Under the pieces are notes generated by a model. That model was given only the letters and a program-made list of their open reading frames with translations. It had not been told where the DNA came from and did no database searches. From assembly GCA_002494885.1 (NCBI GenBank), contig DACV01000007.1, positions 556,001-620,000 on the forward strand: a stretch of 64,000 bases of DNA, written 5' to 3'. Source of the stretch: Methanobacterium sp. UBA44 (lineage in GTDB: Archaea; Methanobacteriota; Methanobacteria; Methanobacteriales; Methanobacteriaceae). Positions 1-9,864 of this stretch are shown piece after piece; the stretch's first letter is position 1; every line of letters starts with the position of its first letter. The position numbers and the translations under genes are program-made.

Positions 1-78
1 TAAATCTACCCCACAATAAAAACAATACTTTGCATTATCTTCATTTTGAATTCCACAATTTGGACAGATTTTAACCAA
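1..78 (-). CDS. zinc-ribbon protein, N-terminal part (cut by window edge)
   Basis: The reverse strand encodes the first 26 residues of a protein with a CPNC...CFYC zinc ribbon; the rest lies outside the window. The start is a TTG at 78 with a GAGGG ribosome-binding site seven bases upstream. The same N-terminal ribbon (CPxC, about 10 residues, KxCxxCG) occurs in several proteins between 21 and 52 kb. Function cannot be told from the ribbon alone. Confidence 0.6.
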   Translation of the reverse strand, partial: MVKICPNCGIQNEDNAKYCFYCGVDL

Positions 79-132
79 TTTAAACCCTCATTTATTGAAT
101 AAAAAAAATGAAACAATATAAAAATTACACCA

Positions 133-2463
133 TTATATATGAAACAGGCAATCAAGACCCTTCCAGTGCCATTTTTCTTTTCTATCCCATCCTGTGGCCA
201 TATTAGGGATATATCTCATTTCGCCATTGAAGAAGTAACCTTCTTTTACAGAATTAAGACCAACAAGCATTAAAACATCAATAGAACGTGAAAATGCCAC
301 GAAATACTGCCTTATTAAATCATCAAAGGCCCTATCAAGACCATCTCTTCCTGGTTTTCCAACTGGAGAGTATTCCCCCATATTATCTTCAATTGTGCAT
401 GATTTACCTGGAGTTCCTGGAAATCTCCTGAAAGAGTCATATGAATAATTCATTTTAAAATCAGAACCAACATCAACCATTACTATCTTAAATTCAAGCC
501 CTTTAGACTGATGAATGGACATAACATTGATCTGATTCTGGGGAATATCTTCAAGAACATCCATATCGATGTTAATGGCACCTATTGCAATGGGAACAAA
601 AATATTCCATATAGCTTCAGTAATTGAATCTCTCTCAAGACGCTTATTATCGCTATTTAAAACTATATTTGCCTTAAAATCACTGAATAAACTTGTCTGC
701 ATAATAGTTTTAGTTATGACTTCCAGATATACTATTCCTTCTGGATCATGTATTTCTGGAATCCATCTAATTAACCTGTAAATCAGGTCAATTACAGGAA
801 CTTCTTCATCCATGTATTCTATCTTCCAGCTATCCAAAAACTCTTTAATGAATTTATAGTCGTTATCTTCATTTTTAATATAATTTAAAGCCCTGGAACG
901 CCATGCATTAAATCTGAATACTGCATTTTGAGGCAGTCCCTTGAGTTCGCTCTGTATTAAACCTTCTGGATCAATGCATTCCATCAATATGCCGCAAAGT
1001 ATTTCAACAATCTTGATTCGCGCTAAATTCTGTCCACGAGGATTAAATATGGGGATTTGAGGATCATATTTACTTAACTCATCTTTAAGTAAACAGGGAA
1101 GTCTCTGATTACCTTTAAAATCTAATTCCAGAGGAGAACTGCATAAGAGAGCTATATCTCCAGGAGAACCTACTTTAGAATCAATACATATATTAAATGT
1201 TTTATTTTCATGCTGAAAACTTACTCCATTTCCATTAACAATTTTATCTAAAAATGAGGCAATATCTGTAGCAAGTGTGTTTATATCCTCTCTAAACATT
1301 CCAAGGACAGGAAAATGAGGAAAAGATCCATTGCTTGAAGATATTATTGGCCTTTTACCTTCGATACGTGCTTTTTCATATCCTTTATCAATTTGAATAA
1401 ATTCATTGCAAAAATTTACTATATTTTCGGTTGATCTGTAATTTTTGGAAAGATTAATAAAAAAGGGTTTTACAGATAGTTCACCCTCTATTCTTTGAGC
1501 AAAGTTCCTGAAGAGCTCTACTGTGGCCCCCCTAAATCTGTAAAGTGCCTGATCATCATCTCCTACAACGATGATGCTTCCCCGGTTATTTATGGCTGCT
1601 TTTGCAATTTCAAAGTAGATCATTTCCTGAAGAAGATTTGTATCCTGGTATTCATCAACAAGGATTATTTTAATGCGCTTTAAAAATTTTTTAAGTCTTC
1701 CATTCTGGAGATTATGTAAAAATTCATCTTCAAGCATTGAAAAATCAAGAAGTGCTCTTTTTTTAAGTTCTTCTGTGTAATCAGAAATTGCAAGAGCCGC
1801 TATTTTAGCCCCTGGATGTTCATAATTATCCACAAAATCATCAAAATCAATTCTATCATGATAAATCCTGTCTTTGATCTCAAGAAGCATCTGACTCATC
1901 ATAGAAACATTGAGCCTTGATTTAGTCCCTCTGATTTGATTTAAGAAGCTTTTTAACTGCCTGTCCCTTTGACGTTCATGATCCAGAAGTCCTACCTTGG
2001 TCATCAGTGAATTTGAAACAAAATCCTCAATTATGACATATTGAGTATTTTCAATGTTTTTCCTTAAGATATCCTCGGATATGCTGTCAATTGTTCCTAT
2101 AGTAATCTTTTTAAAATTAAGTTCATTCAGGTCATTTATAATCTCAAAGTATTTAGGATCAGCAATAAACTTAAATTTTAGTTTATTTCCCCATTCCGTA
2201 ATCCTGTTTTTTAGTTGGGATGCAGCTTTTCGGGTAAAAGTTGTTGCCATGATCTCTGATGGCTCAATGTTTTCTACAAAAATAAATTTCAGCACTTTTA
2301 GAACCATAACTGTGGTTTTTCCACTTCCAGGCCCTGCAACAATAAATAATGATTCATCCTTTGGTGCATTAATGGCTTCATATTGATCAGGATTTATTTC
2401 AGCCCTTATATCCCTTCTAAGCTCATTAACCACCATTTTTTCAAAATCAGAATACTCTATCAT
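133..2463 (-). CDS. UvrD/PcrA-type superfamily 1 DNA helicase
   Basis: 776 residues with all core motifs of UvrD/Rep helicases: Walker A GPGSGKT (residues 44-50), motif II LVDEYQDT (268-275), motif III GDDDQALYRFRGA (301-313), NYRSTENIV (341-349), IHQSKGLEF near 650 and the motif VI region FVAFSRS near 721. It should use ATP to translocate on single-stranded DNA and unwind duplexes in repair or defence. No C-terminal nuclease domain is seen. It starts 26 bases after the coiled-coil gene on the same strand, so the two are probably co-transcribed. A fragment of a close paralogue (first ~65 residues) lies at 62839-63042. Confidence 0.92.
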   Translation of the reverse strand: MIEYSDFEKMVVNELRRDIRAEINPDQYEAINAPKDESLFIVAGPGSGKTTVMVLKVLKFIFVENIEPSEIMATTFTRKAASQLKNRITEWGNKLKFKFIADPKYFEIINDLNELNFKKITIGTIDSISEDILRKNIENTQYVIIEDFVSNSLMTKVGLLDHERQRDRQLKSFLNQIRGTKSRLNVSMMSQMLLEIKDRIYHDRIDFDDFVDNYEHPGAKIAALAISDYTEELKKRALLDFSMLEDEFLHNLQNGRLKKFLKRIKIILVDEYQDTNLLQEMIYFEIAKAAINNRGSIIVVGDDDQALYRFRGATVELFRNFAQRIEGELSVKPFFINLSKNYRSTENIVNFCNEFIQIDKGYEKARIEGKRPIISSSNGSFPHFPVLGMFREDINTLATDIASFLDKIVNGNGVSFQHENKTFNICIDSKVGSPGDIALLCSSPLELDFKGNQRLPCLLKDELSKYDPQIPIFNPRGQNLARIKIVEILCGILMECIDPEGLIQSELKGLPQNAVFRFNAWRSRALNYIKNEDNDYKFIKEFLDSWKIEYMDEEVPVIDLIYRLIRWIPEIHDPEGIVYLEVITKTIMQTSLFSDFKANIVLNSDNKRLERDSITEAIWNIFVPIAIGAINIDMDVLEDIPQNQINVMSIHQSKGLEFKIVMVDVGSDFKMNYSYDSFRRFPGTPGKSCTIEDNMGEYSPVGKPGRDGLDRAFDDLIRQYFVAFSRSIDVLMLVGLNSVKEGYFFNGEMRYIPNMATGWDRKEKWHWKGLDCLFHI

Positions 2464-2489
2464 GAAATCATTAAAAATAATTATAAAAA

Positions 2490-3071
2490 TTATTCATCTT
2501 CTTTAGCAATTACATCTTTTTTAGAGAGCCTACTTTTAAGCATGGTCCAGAAATCCTTATCTTTGCTTGGTTTTAATTCATTCTCAAGAATAATGGCTTT
2601 ATTAAGCTCTCTTTCGTAGCTTTCGTTAAGTTCTTTGTTCTTTTCTTCATTTAATTCCAGTTTTCTTTTTAATTCTTCGTTCTGTGCTTCCAGTTCCTGG
2701 AGTTTTGATACATCTAATCTATATTTTTTATTGGCTTTTGTATATTTAGTTAGAAGTTCCTTATAGGATTTTGAAAGTTCGCTGTGTTTCCATTCAAGAT
2801 CCTTAAATTCTTTTTTGTATTCGGCCATGTTCCTTTCATATCCTTTAAGTTTGCTGATATATTCCTTAACTGCCCATGTATCCTCTACCCCAAATAGTTC
2901 TTTGAAATATTTTTCGGGTATTATAAGCACTCCTTCCTTGCATTCAAGGTTATCAGTTCTTTTAAGTGGTATGAGATATTGGTTATACTCATAAACCTTT
3001 TGTTTACCGCCAACCGTCTTTTTAGCCTTCTTTTTGTAGCACTTTACAAAGGTTTTAATTATCTGTACCAT
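2490..3071 (-). CDS. coiled-coil protein of unknown function
   Basis: 193 residues, not recognised. The first ~80 residues form a basic, apparently globular part; residues ~85-165 are a Lys/Glu/Leu-rich heptad coiled coil (SKLQELEAQNEELKRKLEL). No signal peptide or membrane segment. ATG at 3071 has GGAG about 11 bases upstream. It is the first gene of an apparent two-gene unit with the UvrD-like helicase, so it may assist that enzyme; this is inferred from position only. Confidence 0.7.
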   Translation of the reverse strand: MVQIIKTFVKCYKKKAKKTVGGKQKVYEYNQYLIPLKRTDNLECKEGVLIIPEKYFKELFGVEDTWAVKEYISKLKGYERNMAEYKKEFKDLEWKHSELSKSYKELLTKYTKANKKYRLDVSKLQELEAQNEELKRKLELNEEKNKELNESYERELNKAIILENELKPSKDKDFWTMLKSRLSKKDVIAKEDE

Positions 3072-3077
3072 TTGGTC

Positions 3078-3093
3078 ACAACTCCAGAGTTGT
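3078..3093. promoter_or_regulatory. short inverted repeat in the leader of the coiled-coil/helicase unit
   Basis: Arms ACAACT and AGTTGT with four bases between, ending seven bases before the ATG at 3071 and covering the ribosome-binding site. It could be a regulator site or an RNA hairpin that masks the site. A single short palindrome in AT-rich DNA may also be chance. Confidence 0.3.
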
Positions 3094-3379
3094 CAGTATT
3101 TATGAAAAATTGGAGCATGTTAAACTCTCAGTTGTTTTATATTGTGTATTACACATATATATTCCCTACTTGCCCCATGCAATATGTTTCTTTTTGGTAT
3201 TTTTATATCTTATCATCTAATCTGAAGTAATACAAAATTTAAAAGTTTTAATTCAAATAGATTTTAATTTAATACATCCATATCTGGAAAATATGAGTAT
3301 TGAAATTATTGAGCAGTAACGGCTAATTTAATTTCTTTTCATGGTTTCAACCTGCTTTCTACACCTTTAAGCCCCAAAT

Positions 3380-3523
3380 TCAAAAAAGAACAAAAATAGT
3401 TGATAAACCAAAAACTGGACCTATAATTCCCAGAACGGAATCCTGCTTTTCTGGAGGAAATGCATCTCCGACAAAGGCGTTTGCCACGGGAAAGATTTCT
3501 CCAGCCCAAAAACCCTGTACAGC
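3380..3523 (-). pseudogene. MFS transporter relic
   Basis: A 47-codon open stretch on the reverse strand ends in TGA at 3380 and reads AVQGFWAGEIFPVANAFVGD followed by AFPPEKQ and LGIIGPVFGL. This is the conserved loop and helix around the P-P-E-K-(R/Q)-G motif of drug-exporter MFS proteins. No start codon, flanking helices or continuation in other frames was found, so it is a remnant of a deleted gene. Confidence 0.7.
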
Positions 3524-3601
3524 CCTTCAATAAGTAGAATCTCAATGAAGTTAAAATATAGTCAAACAGAGCATGTAACAGATAAATCTATTAATTTATA
3601 A

Positions 3602-5029
3602 TCATTTAAAAGCAGCGATAAATCCATTAAAAACATCTTTAGCCGATTGGATTAAGGGATTTTTCGCCTCTACCGGGGTTTTCATTTTTTCCAATCTGTC
3701 AATTCTAAAGTAAATAGGAGGATGAGGATCCCATGCCAGCCAACCGGGAATTCTTGATCTTGAGACCCTTTCCATTTGAAGTCTCTTAAAAGCAATTTTC
3801 CTAAGGGCTTCTGCAAGTATATCCGGTTTACCAATTTTAATTGCCGATAAGAGATCTGCCCTTGTTTCAAAGAACTTGGCAACGAAGAAAATAAGTGCAA
3901 ATGCAAAAATTATGTAAATAAGTGGAGAAATAAGCACAATAGGAAGTAGAATTGTAAATCTTAATATAAACTCACCTGTTATTATACTGAAAAGTATAAG
4001 CGGGTCTCTTCCCTGGAGATGTCCCATTTCATGACCAACTACGGTCAATATCTCCTCCTCATCGAGATGAACAAGCAATCCAGTTGTAATAAGAACTAAA
4101 CCTCTACTTGGACTCGGCCCTGTAGCCGCAGCATTAGGAACCATGGTATTTGAAATAACAATTTTTGGTGTGGGCAGATCAAAACTATCTGCAGCTTTTT
4201 TAACAATTTCATATACGTTTACTACCTTTGAGATATTGCTGCGCGGATTACAGTGAAAACCGTATTTTTCAAGGACTTCATCTCCAATTTCGCATGTTGG
4301 ATAGGTTTTCTGTGCCAGAGTTCTATCGTAGATCTCTTTTTTCATCTGTATAACAGTTTCATTTCCAAATTTTTCCTGAAATTGCTTAAATTCTTCTAAA
4401 GGAAGCTGATACTCCAGTATATGAACATATGGATTTTCAGGTGTTATTCGCCAGTTGCTCTGCCTTGCCAGTATTTTATCTGCAAAAAGCACTATGAGGA
4501 ACTGTGAAGCTAAAATAACTATTACAGCATAAAGTCCAATGAATAAAAATAGAATGATGTTAAATGCAAAAAATCCAACATAGATCAAGAGCAAATTACT
4601 GCTAAAAAGCCTATTAGAAGCGCGTTTTCTTGGAGTTGGGGGAGATTCAGGTATTATTTCCTCTCCTTCAACCCATGAAAAATAGAGGGTTGAATTGAGT
4701 ACGTTTTCCTCATAGGCATGTACAATAAAATACAGATCATCTTTAATTTTATCAGAAAACTCTTTAGGAGTTTTTTCGTCCCTTTTTAATGTAATTTCAA
4801 CAGGATTACCTGGTTCAACAATTGTCTCAACCATATAGTTTTTAACTGGATCTCGGGTAAAGAACGATAGTATATCTAACCCATTATGCTGTGTTTTTTC
4901 AATATTCTGGAAATATTCAGGACGAATTTTTAAATAATTTTCATGAATAAAGTTTAAAATCTCATTCTGATAGTTAGGAGATATTTCATTTTCAATAAAA
5001 TAAGTTTCTGATGTTTTATCCTCAATCAT
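3602..5029 (-). CDS. M48-family membrane zinc metalloprotease (HtpX-like)
   Basis: 475 residues. The HEMGH zinc motif is at residues 333-337 and the third ligand region FETRAD near 386-391, as in M48 proteases. An N-terminal ~140-residue soluble part is followed by two membrane segments (about 145-183) and two more after the active site (about 345-385). The family degrades misfolded membrane proteins. It is longer than bacterial HtpX (~290) because of the N-terminal extension. The ATG at 5029 has no clear Shine-Dalgarno. A second M48 gene lies at 50303-51282. Confidence 0.88.
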   Translation of the reverse strand: MIEDKTSETYFIENEISPNYQNEILNFIHENYLKIRPEYFQNIEKTQHNGLDILSFFTRDPVKNYMVETIVEPGNPVEITLKRDEKTPKEFSDKIKDDLYFIVHAYEENVLNSTLYFSWVEGEEIIPESPPTPRKRASNRLFSSNLLLIYVGFFAFNIILFLFIGLYAVIVILASQFLIVLFADKILARQSNWRITPENPYVHILEYQLPLEEFKQFQEKFGNETVIQMKKEIYDRTLAQKTYPTCEIGDEVLEKYGFHCNPRSNISKVVNVYEIVKKAADSFDLPTPKIVISNTMVPNAAATGPSPSRGLVLITTGLLVHLDEEEILTVVGHEMGHLQGRDPLILFSIITGEFILRFTILLPIVLISPLIYIIFAFALIFFVAKFFETRADLLSAIKIGKPDILAEALRKIAFKRLQMERVSRSRIPGWLAWDPHPPIYFRIDRLEKMKTPVEAKNPLIQSAKDVFNGFIAAFK

Positions 5030-5166
5030 TACTTATTATTATTGTATTTTATTTGTTTAATAATTTTGCTGTATGAAAAAATTCTAATATTTAACCGAAT
5101 TATACATAAATAAAAAAAATAAAAAATAAAAAAAATTGAACTGTGAACATAATAAAAAGTGAAAGA

Positions 5167-6009
5167 ATGGATATGCTTTTTTTGGAATTAAAAAATAAGA
5201 AAGTTAAGATCATCGACCAGTTGTGGGAACTTACCCAGAATTATCTGAATAACAATTTAAATGATATGCTGGAATGTAAGGATGAATTAAAGCTTTTAGA
5301 AGAATTGGAAAATACAGAGGAATATATTTCCATAATTGATGAGCTGAATTCAGTTAATGAAAATCTTAATAGAGTTTATATTTCATTTTTAGAGGTCAAA
5401 TGCAATAGTAATCTTAAAAAAGACATGATAATTGCTTTAAAAGAGAAATTTCAGGATGAAATTAAAACATCTGATATTGTAAGGGCTGTAGGGTGCAGTA
5501 AAAGTTATGCAAGACAATTTCAATTAATTGATGGTAAAGTTGAACAAAAAGAGAAACGTAGAACACTTTCCAGCAAAATAAAAGGAAAAATCCTCAAAAG
5601 AGATGGGAACTCCTGTGTGGTTTGCGGAGAAATAAAAAATCTTGAAATTCATCATATAATGGCAATAATGGGCTCATCAATAAAGGAACTTGATGATCAT
5701 CATAATTTAGTTACATTATGCAAAGAATGTCACTATCTGGCCCATAACGGGAACTATTACAAAAATTTAGCCTACAGTGATGTTGAAGGATTCTGGAAAT
5801 GGACAAAAAATACTGAAAAAACTAAAATATGGTTGATTTTAAAAGATATACAGGGCATAGGTTCTAAAATTACCGAAAATATATATGAAAGGTTTAAAAA
5901 CTTAGAATCCTTAGAAAATGCCAGTATTAGAAGTTTATCAAAAGTTGATCAGGTAAATGTATCTTTAGCAAAAAAAATAAGGTATAAACTTGAAATGGAG
6001 AGTAAATGA
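5167..6009 (+). CDS. HNH endonuclease with C-terminal helix-hairpin-helix
   Basis: A CVVC zinc knuckle, EIHHI, DDHHNLVTLC and a final CKECH give a complete HNH nuclease domain in the middle of the protein. The last ~55 residues (ILKDIQGIGSKITENIYERF and the following helix) look like a helix-hairpin-helix DNA-binding repeat. The N-terminal ~110 residues are helical and unrecognised. A GTG at 5143 is in frame, but the ATG at 5167 has a GTGA ribosome-binding site and is preferred (280 residues). Target and role are unknown; it may be a mobile-element or defence nuclease. Confidence 0.85.
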   Translation: MDMLFLELKNKKVKIIDQLWELTQNYLNNNLNDMLECKDELKLLEELENTEEYISIIDELNSVNENLNRVYISFLEVKCNSNLKKDMIIALKEKFQDEIKTSDIVRAVGCSKSYARQFQLIDGKVEQKEKRRTLSSKIKGKILKRDGNSCVVCGEIKNLEIHHIMAIMGSSIKELDDHHNLVTLCKECHYLAHNGNYYKNLAYSDVEGFWKWTKNTEKTKIWLILKDIQGIGSKITENIYERFKNLESLENASIRSLSKVDQVNVSLAKKIRYKLEMESK

Positions 6010-6048
6010 GGCTGAATTTAACTATTTAGCCCAGAATATTTTCTAATT

Positions 6049-6759
6049 TTATCCATTTCTGGCTTTTATTTCTTTCATTGCTTTTTTTAGTGCATTTTCA
6101 AATTCCTGAGACTCCCCATTTGAATTTTCAAGTGCAGAATCCAGATATGGAAGCGCAGCTTCATCACCAACCATTCCCAACGCATCTGCTGCATTAACCC
6201 TTACAAAATAATTTTCATCACTTAAAGAACTGACCAGAGATTTTACTGCAACATTACTGCCAATTTTACCAAGAGAAGTAACTGTGCACGCTCTTAATAA
6301 ATAATCCTTTTCATTTAAGATATCTTTTAAAGGTTCAACCGCCCTTTCATCTCCCAAATCACCTAATGCATCCACTACTTCACATTTAACATTTAGGCAT
6401 CCGTCTTTTAGTGCTTCAATTATGGGTTCAACTGCTCTTTCATCACCTATTGCACCAAGTGCAAGGGCAGCAGTTTCGCGAACATGCCAGTGATCATCTT
6501 TTAAAACATCAATTAGAGGTTCAGCAGATTTTTTATCGCCAATTCTACCTAAAGAAAGAGTTGCTGCTTTTCTGATAGGCCAGTAATCATCATTCAACAT
6601 TCCAATTAAAGGTTCAACTGCATCTAAGGATTTTATATCCCCCAGAATGTATGCCGCCTTTTCCCTAACTCTTTTATCTTCATCAGGGCTTAAAGCTTTT
6701 ATCAGACCCTTGATATCTTTTTCATCCCTCATTTTTTCTAAACCTTCTATAGAGACCAT
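6049..6759 (-). CDS. HEAT-repeat (PBS-lyase type) protein
   Basis: 236 residues built from about seven ~31-residue repeats with the pattern V-R-x-x-A-A-x-x-L-G-x-I-G-D-x-x-A-V-E-P-L. Such alpha-solenoids are scaffolds for protein binding in methanogens; the short form here has no catalytic domain, signal or membrane segment. It stands alone, convergent with the HNH gene. Partner unknown. Confidence 0.88.
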   Translation of the reverse strand: MVSIEGLEKMRDEKDIKGLIKALSPDEDKRVREKAAYILGDIKSLDAVEPLIGMLNDDYWPIRKAATLSLGRIGDKKSAEPLIDVLKDDHWHVRETAALALGAIGDERAVEPIIEALKDGCLNVKCEVVDALGDLGDERAVEPLKDILNEKDYLLRACTVTSLGKIGSNVAVKSLVSSLSDENYFVRVNAADALGMVGDEAALPYLDSALENSNGESQEFENALKKAMKEIKARNG

Positions 6760-7093
6760 TCAAGCACCACATTTTAATATTATTAACTTGATAAATTCAA
6801 GAATTAATTTAATTATGTTTCACATTATATAAATCAACGATTTTTGGTAAAATTCATGTTTAAAATCATATATTTTATGAAATATATTCTGGTAAATAAA
6901 ATCATTAATCCAGTACTGAATCCCTTAATCTAAAACATTTAAATTGTTTCTGAATATAAATATTTGAGGCTTATATATCCTTAAAAATCCCTAATATGAT
7001 TATATATAGTCAACCTAAGATAATTAATAAAAAATAATGGCAATAGGGGAATTATAAACTTTTTAAACATTTCCCTATCTAAAGACAGTGTTC
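6760..7093. other. AT-rich intergenic region
   Basis: No coding signal. It holds the divergent start of the HEAT gene. At 7046-7080 there is a weak hairpin (ATAGGGGAA and TTTCCCTAT, one mismatch) just past the end of the 7094-7534 gene, possibly its terminator. Confidence 0.4.
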
Positions 7094-7534
7094 TTATTTA
7101 GAATTGAGCATTTCTATTTTATTTATAAGCTGTTCATTCTTAATTTTAAATAATCCTAATGCCTTTTTGTTATTGCTATTATATTTTTCAAGTGTTTCAG
7201 ATATATCGTTAGCTAATGTAGAATAATCAGCTTTAAAAGTTAATAATAATTCTTCCAACTTTTCTAAATCTTTTATTTCATCACTCTTTGGGCTGAATAG
7301 CTTGGCTGTTTTAAATCTGTGATTTCCTATATTCTGGATATCCTTTCCTAAACCTTCTAATTTAAATATGGATGCATAAAATTCGTTCAGTTTTTCAGAT
7401 TTTTCCATCAGTTCTTTTAGCTCTCTTATTTCCTCTAATTTATAATCTATTGCCTTAACCACATGAGATTCTTTTTTCTGTCCCATTTTAATTCCATTAT
7501 TATTTTTTTCTTCTATTTCGTTTTTGATTTCCAT
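7094..7534 (-). CDS. helical protein of unknown function
   Basis: 146 residues, not recognised. It is Lys/Glu-rich with heptad-like stretches at about 25-55 and 85-140; no Cys cluster, signal or membrane helix. TTG and GTG codons lie just upstream, but the ATG at 7534 follows a GGGGG...GGTGG ribosome-binding region and is the likelier start. Monocistronic by position. Confidence 0.6.
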   Translation of the reverse strand: MEIKNEIEEKNNNGIKMGQKKESHVVKAIDYKLEEIRELKELMEKSEKLNEFYASIFKLEGLGKDIQNIGNHRFKTAKLFSPKSDEIKDLEKLEELLLTFKADYSTLANDISETLEKYNSNNKKALGLFKIKNEQLINKIEMLNSK

Positions 7535-8123
7535 TACCACCAAACCCCCTTAATTTTACATTTATAAAAAAATGCTCATTAAATTATTTAAAATGTTAAT
7601 TTCAGCCCATTTTCAAGCGAATATCATGAGCAGAATTGATCTTCTACATGAAATTACTGACTCGAATCCTATTTTTTAGTAATTTATACCAGTTTTTATG
7701 CATTATGTATGTCAATACTATAATATGAATATAAAGAACTATTCTCATATAAAAGCATTTCTAATTAACCGAAATTTAAAACTGCATATTCAAGATCAAT
7801 AAATTAAAAGATTGAAACAATACTGTAACTATACTGGAATTAAACCAATAGAATTAATATAAAATGACGAATAGAGGAAGATTAAGAAATAAGTAACAAA
7901 ATAGCCTAATATCAAATAATATGTGATATAACTTATTAAAATGCAAAAATATAGCATATAGACTTCTTATTTTATTTTTAAAGTTATTTTAACAAAATTT
8001 TATATTATTTAAAATCAATAAGTACTATCATTAAATTACTTTTTCAACTAAAAGTTTATATTTAAGCATCAAATAAGATTTAGCAACATATAAAACATAA
8101 TTAATGAAAAAGGAGGATAATAA
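7535..8123. other. intergenic region, no gene seen
   Basis: About 590 bases of very AT-rich DNA between divergent genes. No open frame with a ribosome-binding site was found. The nitroreductase gene's AAAGGAGGATAATAA leader closes it. Confidence 0.5.
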
Positions 8124-8879
8124 ATGACATATGATAAAGAATTATTAAATAAGCATCGATATTTTTTAAAAGACAGTATAAGGAAAACCATAAACTTTGC
8201 ATATACCGATCAGAATCAAGGAATACACCCGCCGCCAATAGAGAAGCCATATTCATCTGATAAACCCCGTATTGAACTTCCTGAAATTGATTGGGAAGGA
8301 AAATTTAACATTAAACTGATTGATGCCATCGGAAATAGAGAAAGCCGGCGTATGTATTCTGCAGAGCCATTAAGTTTAGAAGAATTATCATTTTTGCTCT
8401 GGGCAACCCAGGGAGTTCGATCCATTAGTGGATTCAATACATTTCGAACCGTTCCATCTGCAGGCTGTCGCCACGCTCTGGAAACATATCTTGCAGTGTT
8501 TAATGTAGAAGGTATTAATCAGGGCATTTATCGTTATTTATCATTATCACACGAACTGATATTTGAATACGAAGAAGATAATTTAAAAGAAAAAATAATT
8601 AAAGCCACTATGGGTCAAACGTTTGCTGGAAATGGTGCTTTAACGTTTATATGGAGTGCAATTCCCTACAGAATGGAATGGCGTTACGCCTTAGCATCAT
8701 ATAAAGAAATTGCACTTGATGCAGGACATGTAGGGCAGAATCTTTATTTATCCTGTGAAGCTATCGCTGCAGGGACATGTGCTATTGCAGCCTATGATCA
8801 GGAATATCTTGATAAACTTCTTCGTCTTGATGGTGAAGATGAATTTGCAATATACATTGCTCCTGTAGGGAAAATATAG
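8124..8879 (+). CDS. SagB/ThcOx-type nitroreductase-family oxidoreductase
   Basis: 251 residues. The pattern GNRESRRMYSAEPLSLEELS, LLWATQGV, TVPSAGCRHALETYLAV and the late GHVGQNLYLSCEAI...GTCAI is typical of the SagB-type FMN-dependent dehydrogenase branch. These use FMN to oxidise or reduce small molecules or peptide azolines; no azoline cyclase or precursor is nearby, so the substrate is unknown. Strong ribosome-binding site AAAGGAGGATAATAA before ATG. Monocistronic. Confidence 0.88.
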   Translation: MTYDKELLNKHRYFLKDSIRKTINFAYTDQNQGIHPPPIEKPYSSDKPRIELPEIDWEGKFNIKLIDAIGNRESRRMYSAEPLSLEELSFLLWATQGVRSISGFNTFRTVPSAGCRHALETYLAVFNVEGINQGIYRYLSLSHELIFEYEEDNLKEKIIKATMGQTFAGNGALTFIWSAIPYRMEWRYALASYKEIALDAGHVGQNLYLSCEAIAAGTCAIAAYDQEYLDKLLRLDGEDEFAIYIAPVGKI

Positions 8880-9864
8880 AATTAGATGATTCCGAATCAA
8901 AAAAACAATGATGCTTTTATTAATAAACACAATTTAAGATTTAAATGCTTTATTAATTTACATTTAAATGTAAATATATACTTAGATTATTTACCGAATT
9001 TGTATATTATTAAGATTTATTTTTTAAAATAACGTAAATTTTATGATCTTTTTTATCTCTATCTTGATTTTGATATTTTTCATAATAGTTAGATAAATAT
9101 TAAAGTAATAATTTTTTTTACACTTGAAATATATGTTGATATTACATAATTGTTATTATCAAACATTTCGTTTTGATTTTAATGGTTTAAATCAACATAT
9201 TTATCTTTATTTATCCATATTTTTAAATTTAAATTCATATATTATATGATTGTTCTTTTAAGTACTAATTAAGCCATTATTAAATTATATAACGAAAAAA
9301 ATAATGATAAAAAGTAACACTTTTGTTACACTTGAAATTTATGTCGATATTACTAAAAAAGTATTACTAATAGTTGATTCTTAACACATCACAAAAAAAT
9401 GATTTAATCACTTAATTACATCAGGCATGGAAAATATCATGAATGAATTTATGAATAATGAAATATTATTAGGTAAAAAAATTGCATATTGCCAATAATT
9501 GATGTAAATAGAGTTTTATGATGAGAAGAAGATTAATAATATCAAATAAACCCTATAATTAATGATTTTAAACTCATTAAAAATAGGGTTATTTAATAAA
9601 TAGTGTTTCAATTAATAAAATTGATTATAAAAATTTTTTGGTTAAAATAAGTTTAATTATAATTTTAATTAACTAAAAACTCTTTTTTAGCTTTAAAACA
9701 AATATTAATAATTAATAATTATAATAAGGCGCATAGAAAATTTTTTAGAAAAAAATATATCCAATGAACTTTTTATTATATTGTAATAAATTTTATCATT
9801 ATATTCATATATTTTATGGATTACCCTCATCGAGTGATGAGTTTATGAAACGGAGGTGAAATGT
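8880..9864. other. 985-base gene-free region with a duplicated 28-mer
   Basis: No coding signal. Two near-identical 28-base direct repeats lie at 9118-9145 and 9326-9353 (26/28 matches; core TTACACTTGAAAT...ATATTAC). The reverse complement of the ATATGTTGAT part recurs near 9193. A GTAAC...GTTAC inverted repeat directly precedes the second copy. These may be regulator sites or traces of a noncoding RNA or old repeat. Confidence 0.45.

Noticed and set aside
7655..7680. GACTCGAATCCT stretch resembling a tRNA T-arm
   Set aside because: No matching acceptor stem, anticodon arm or D-arm nearby.
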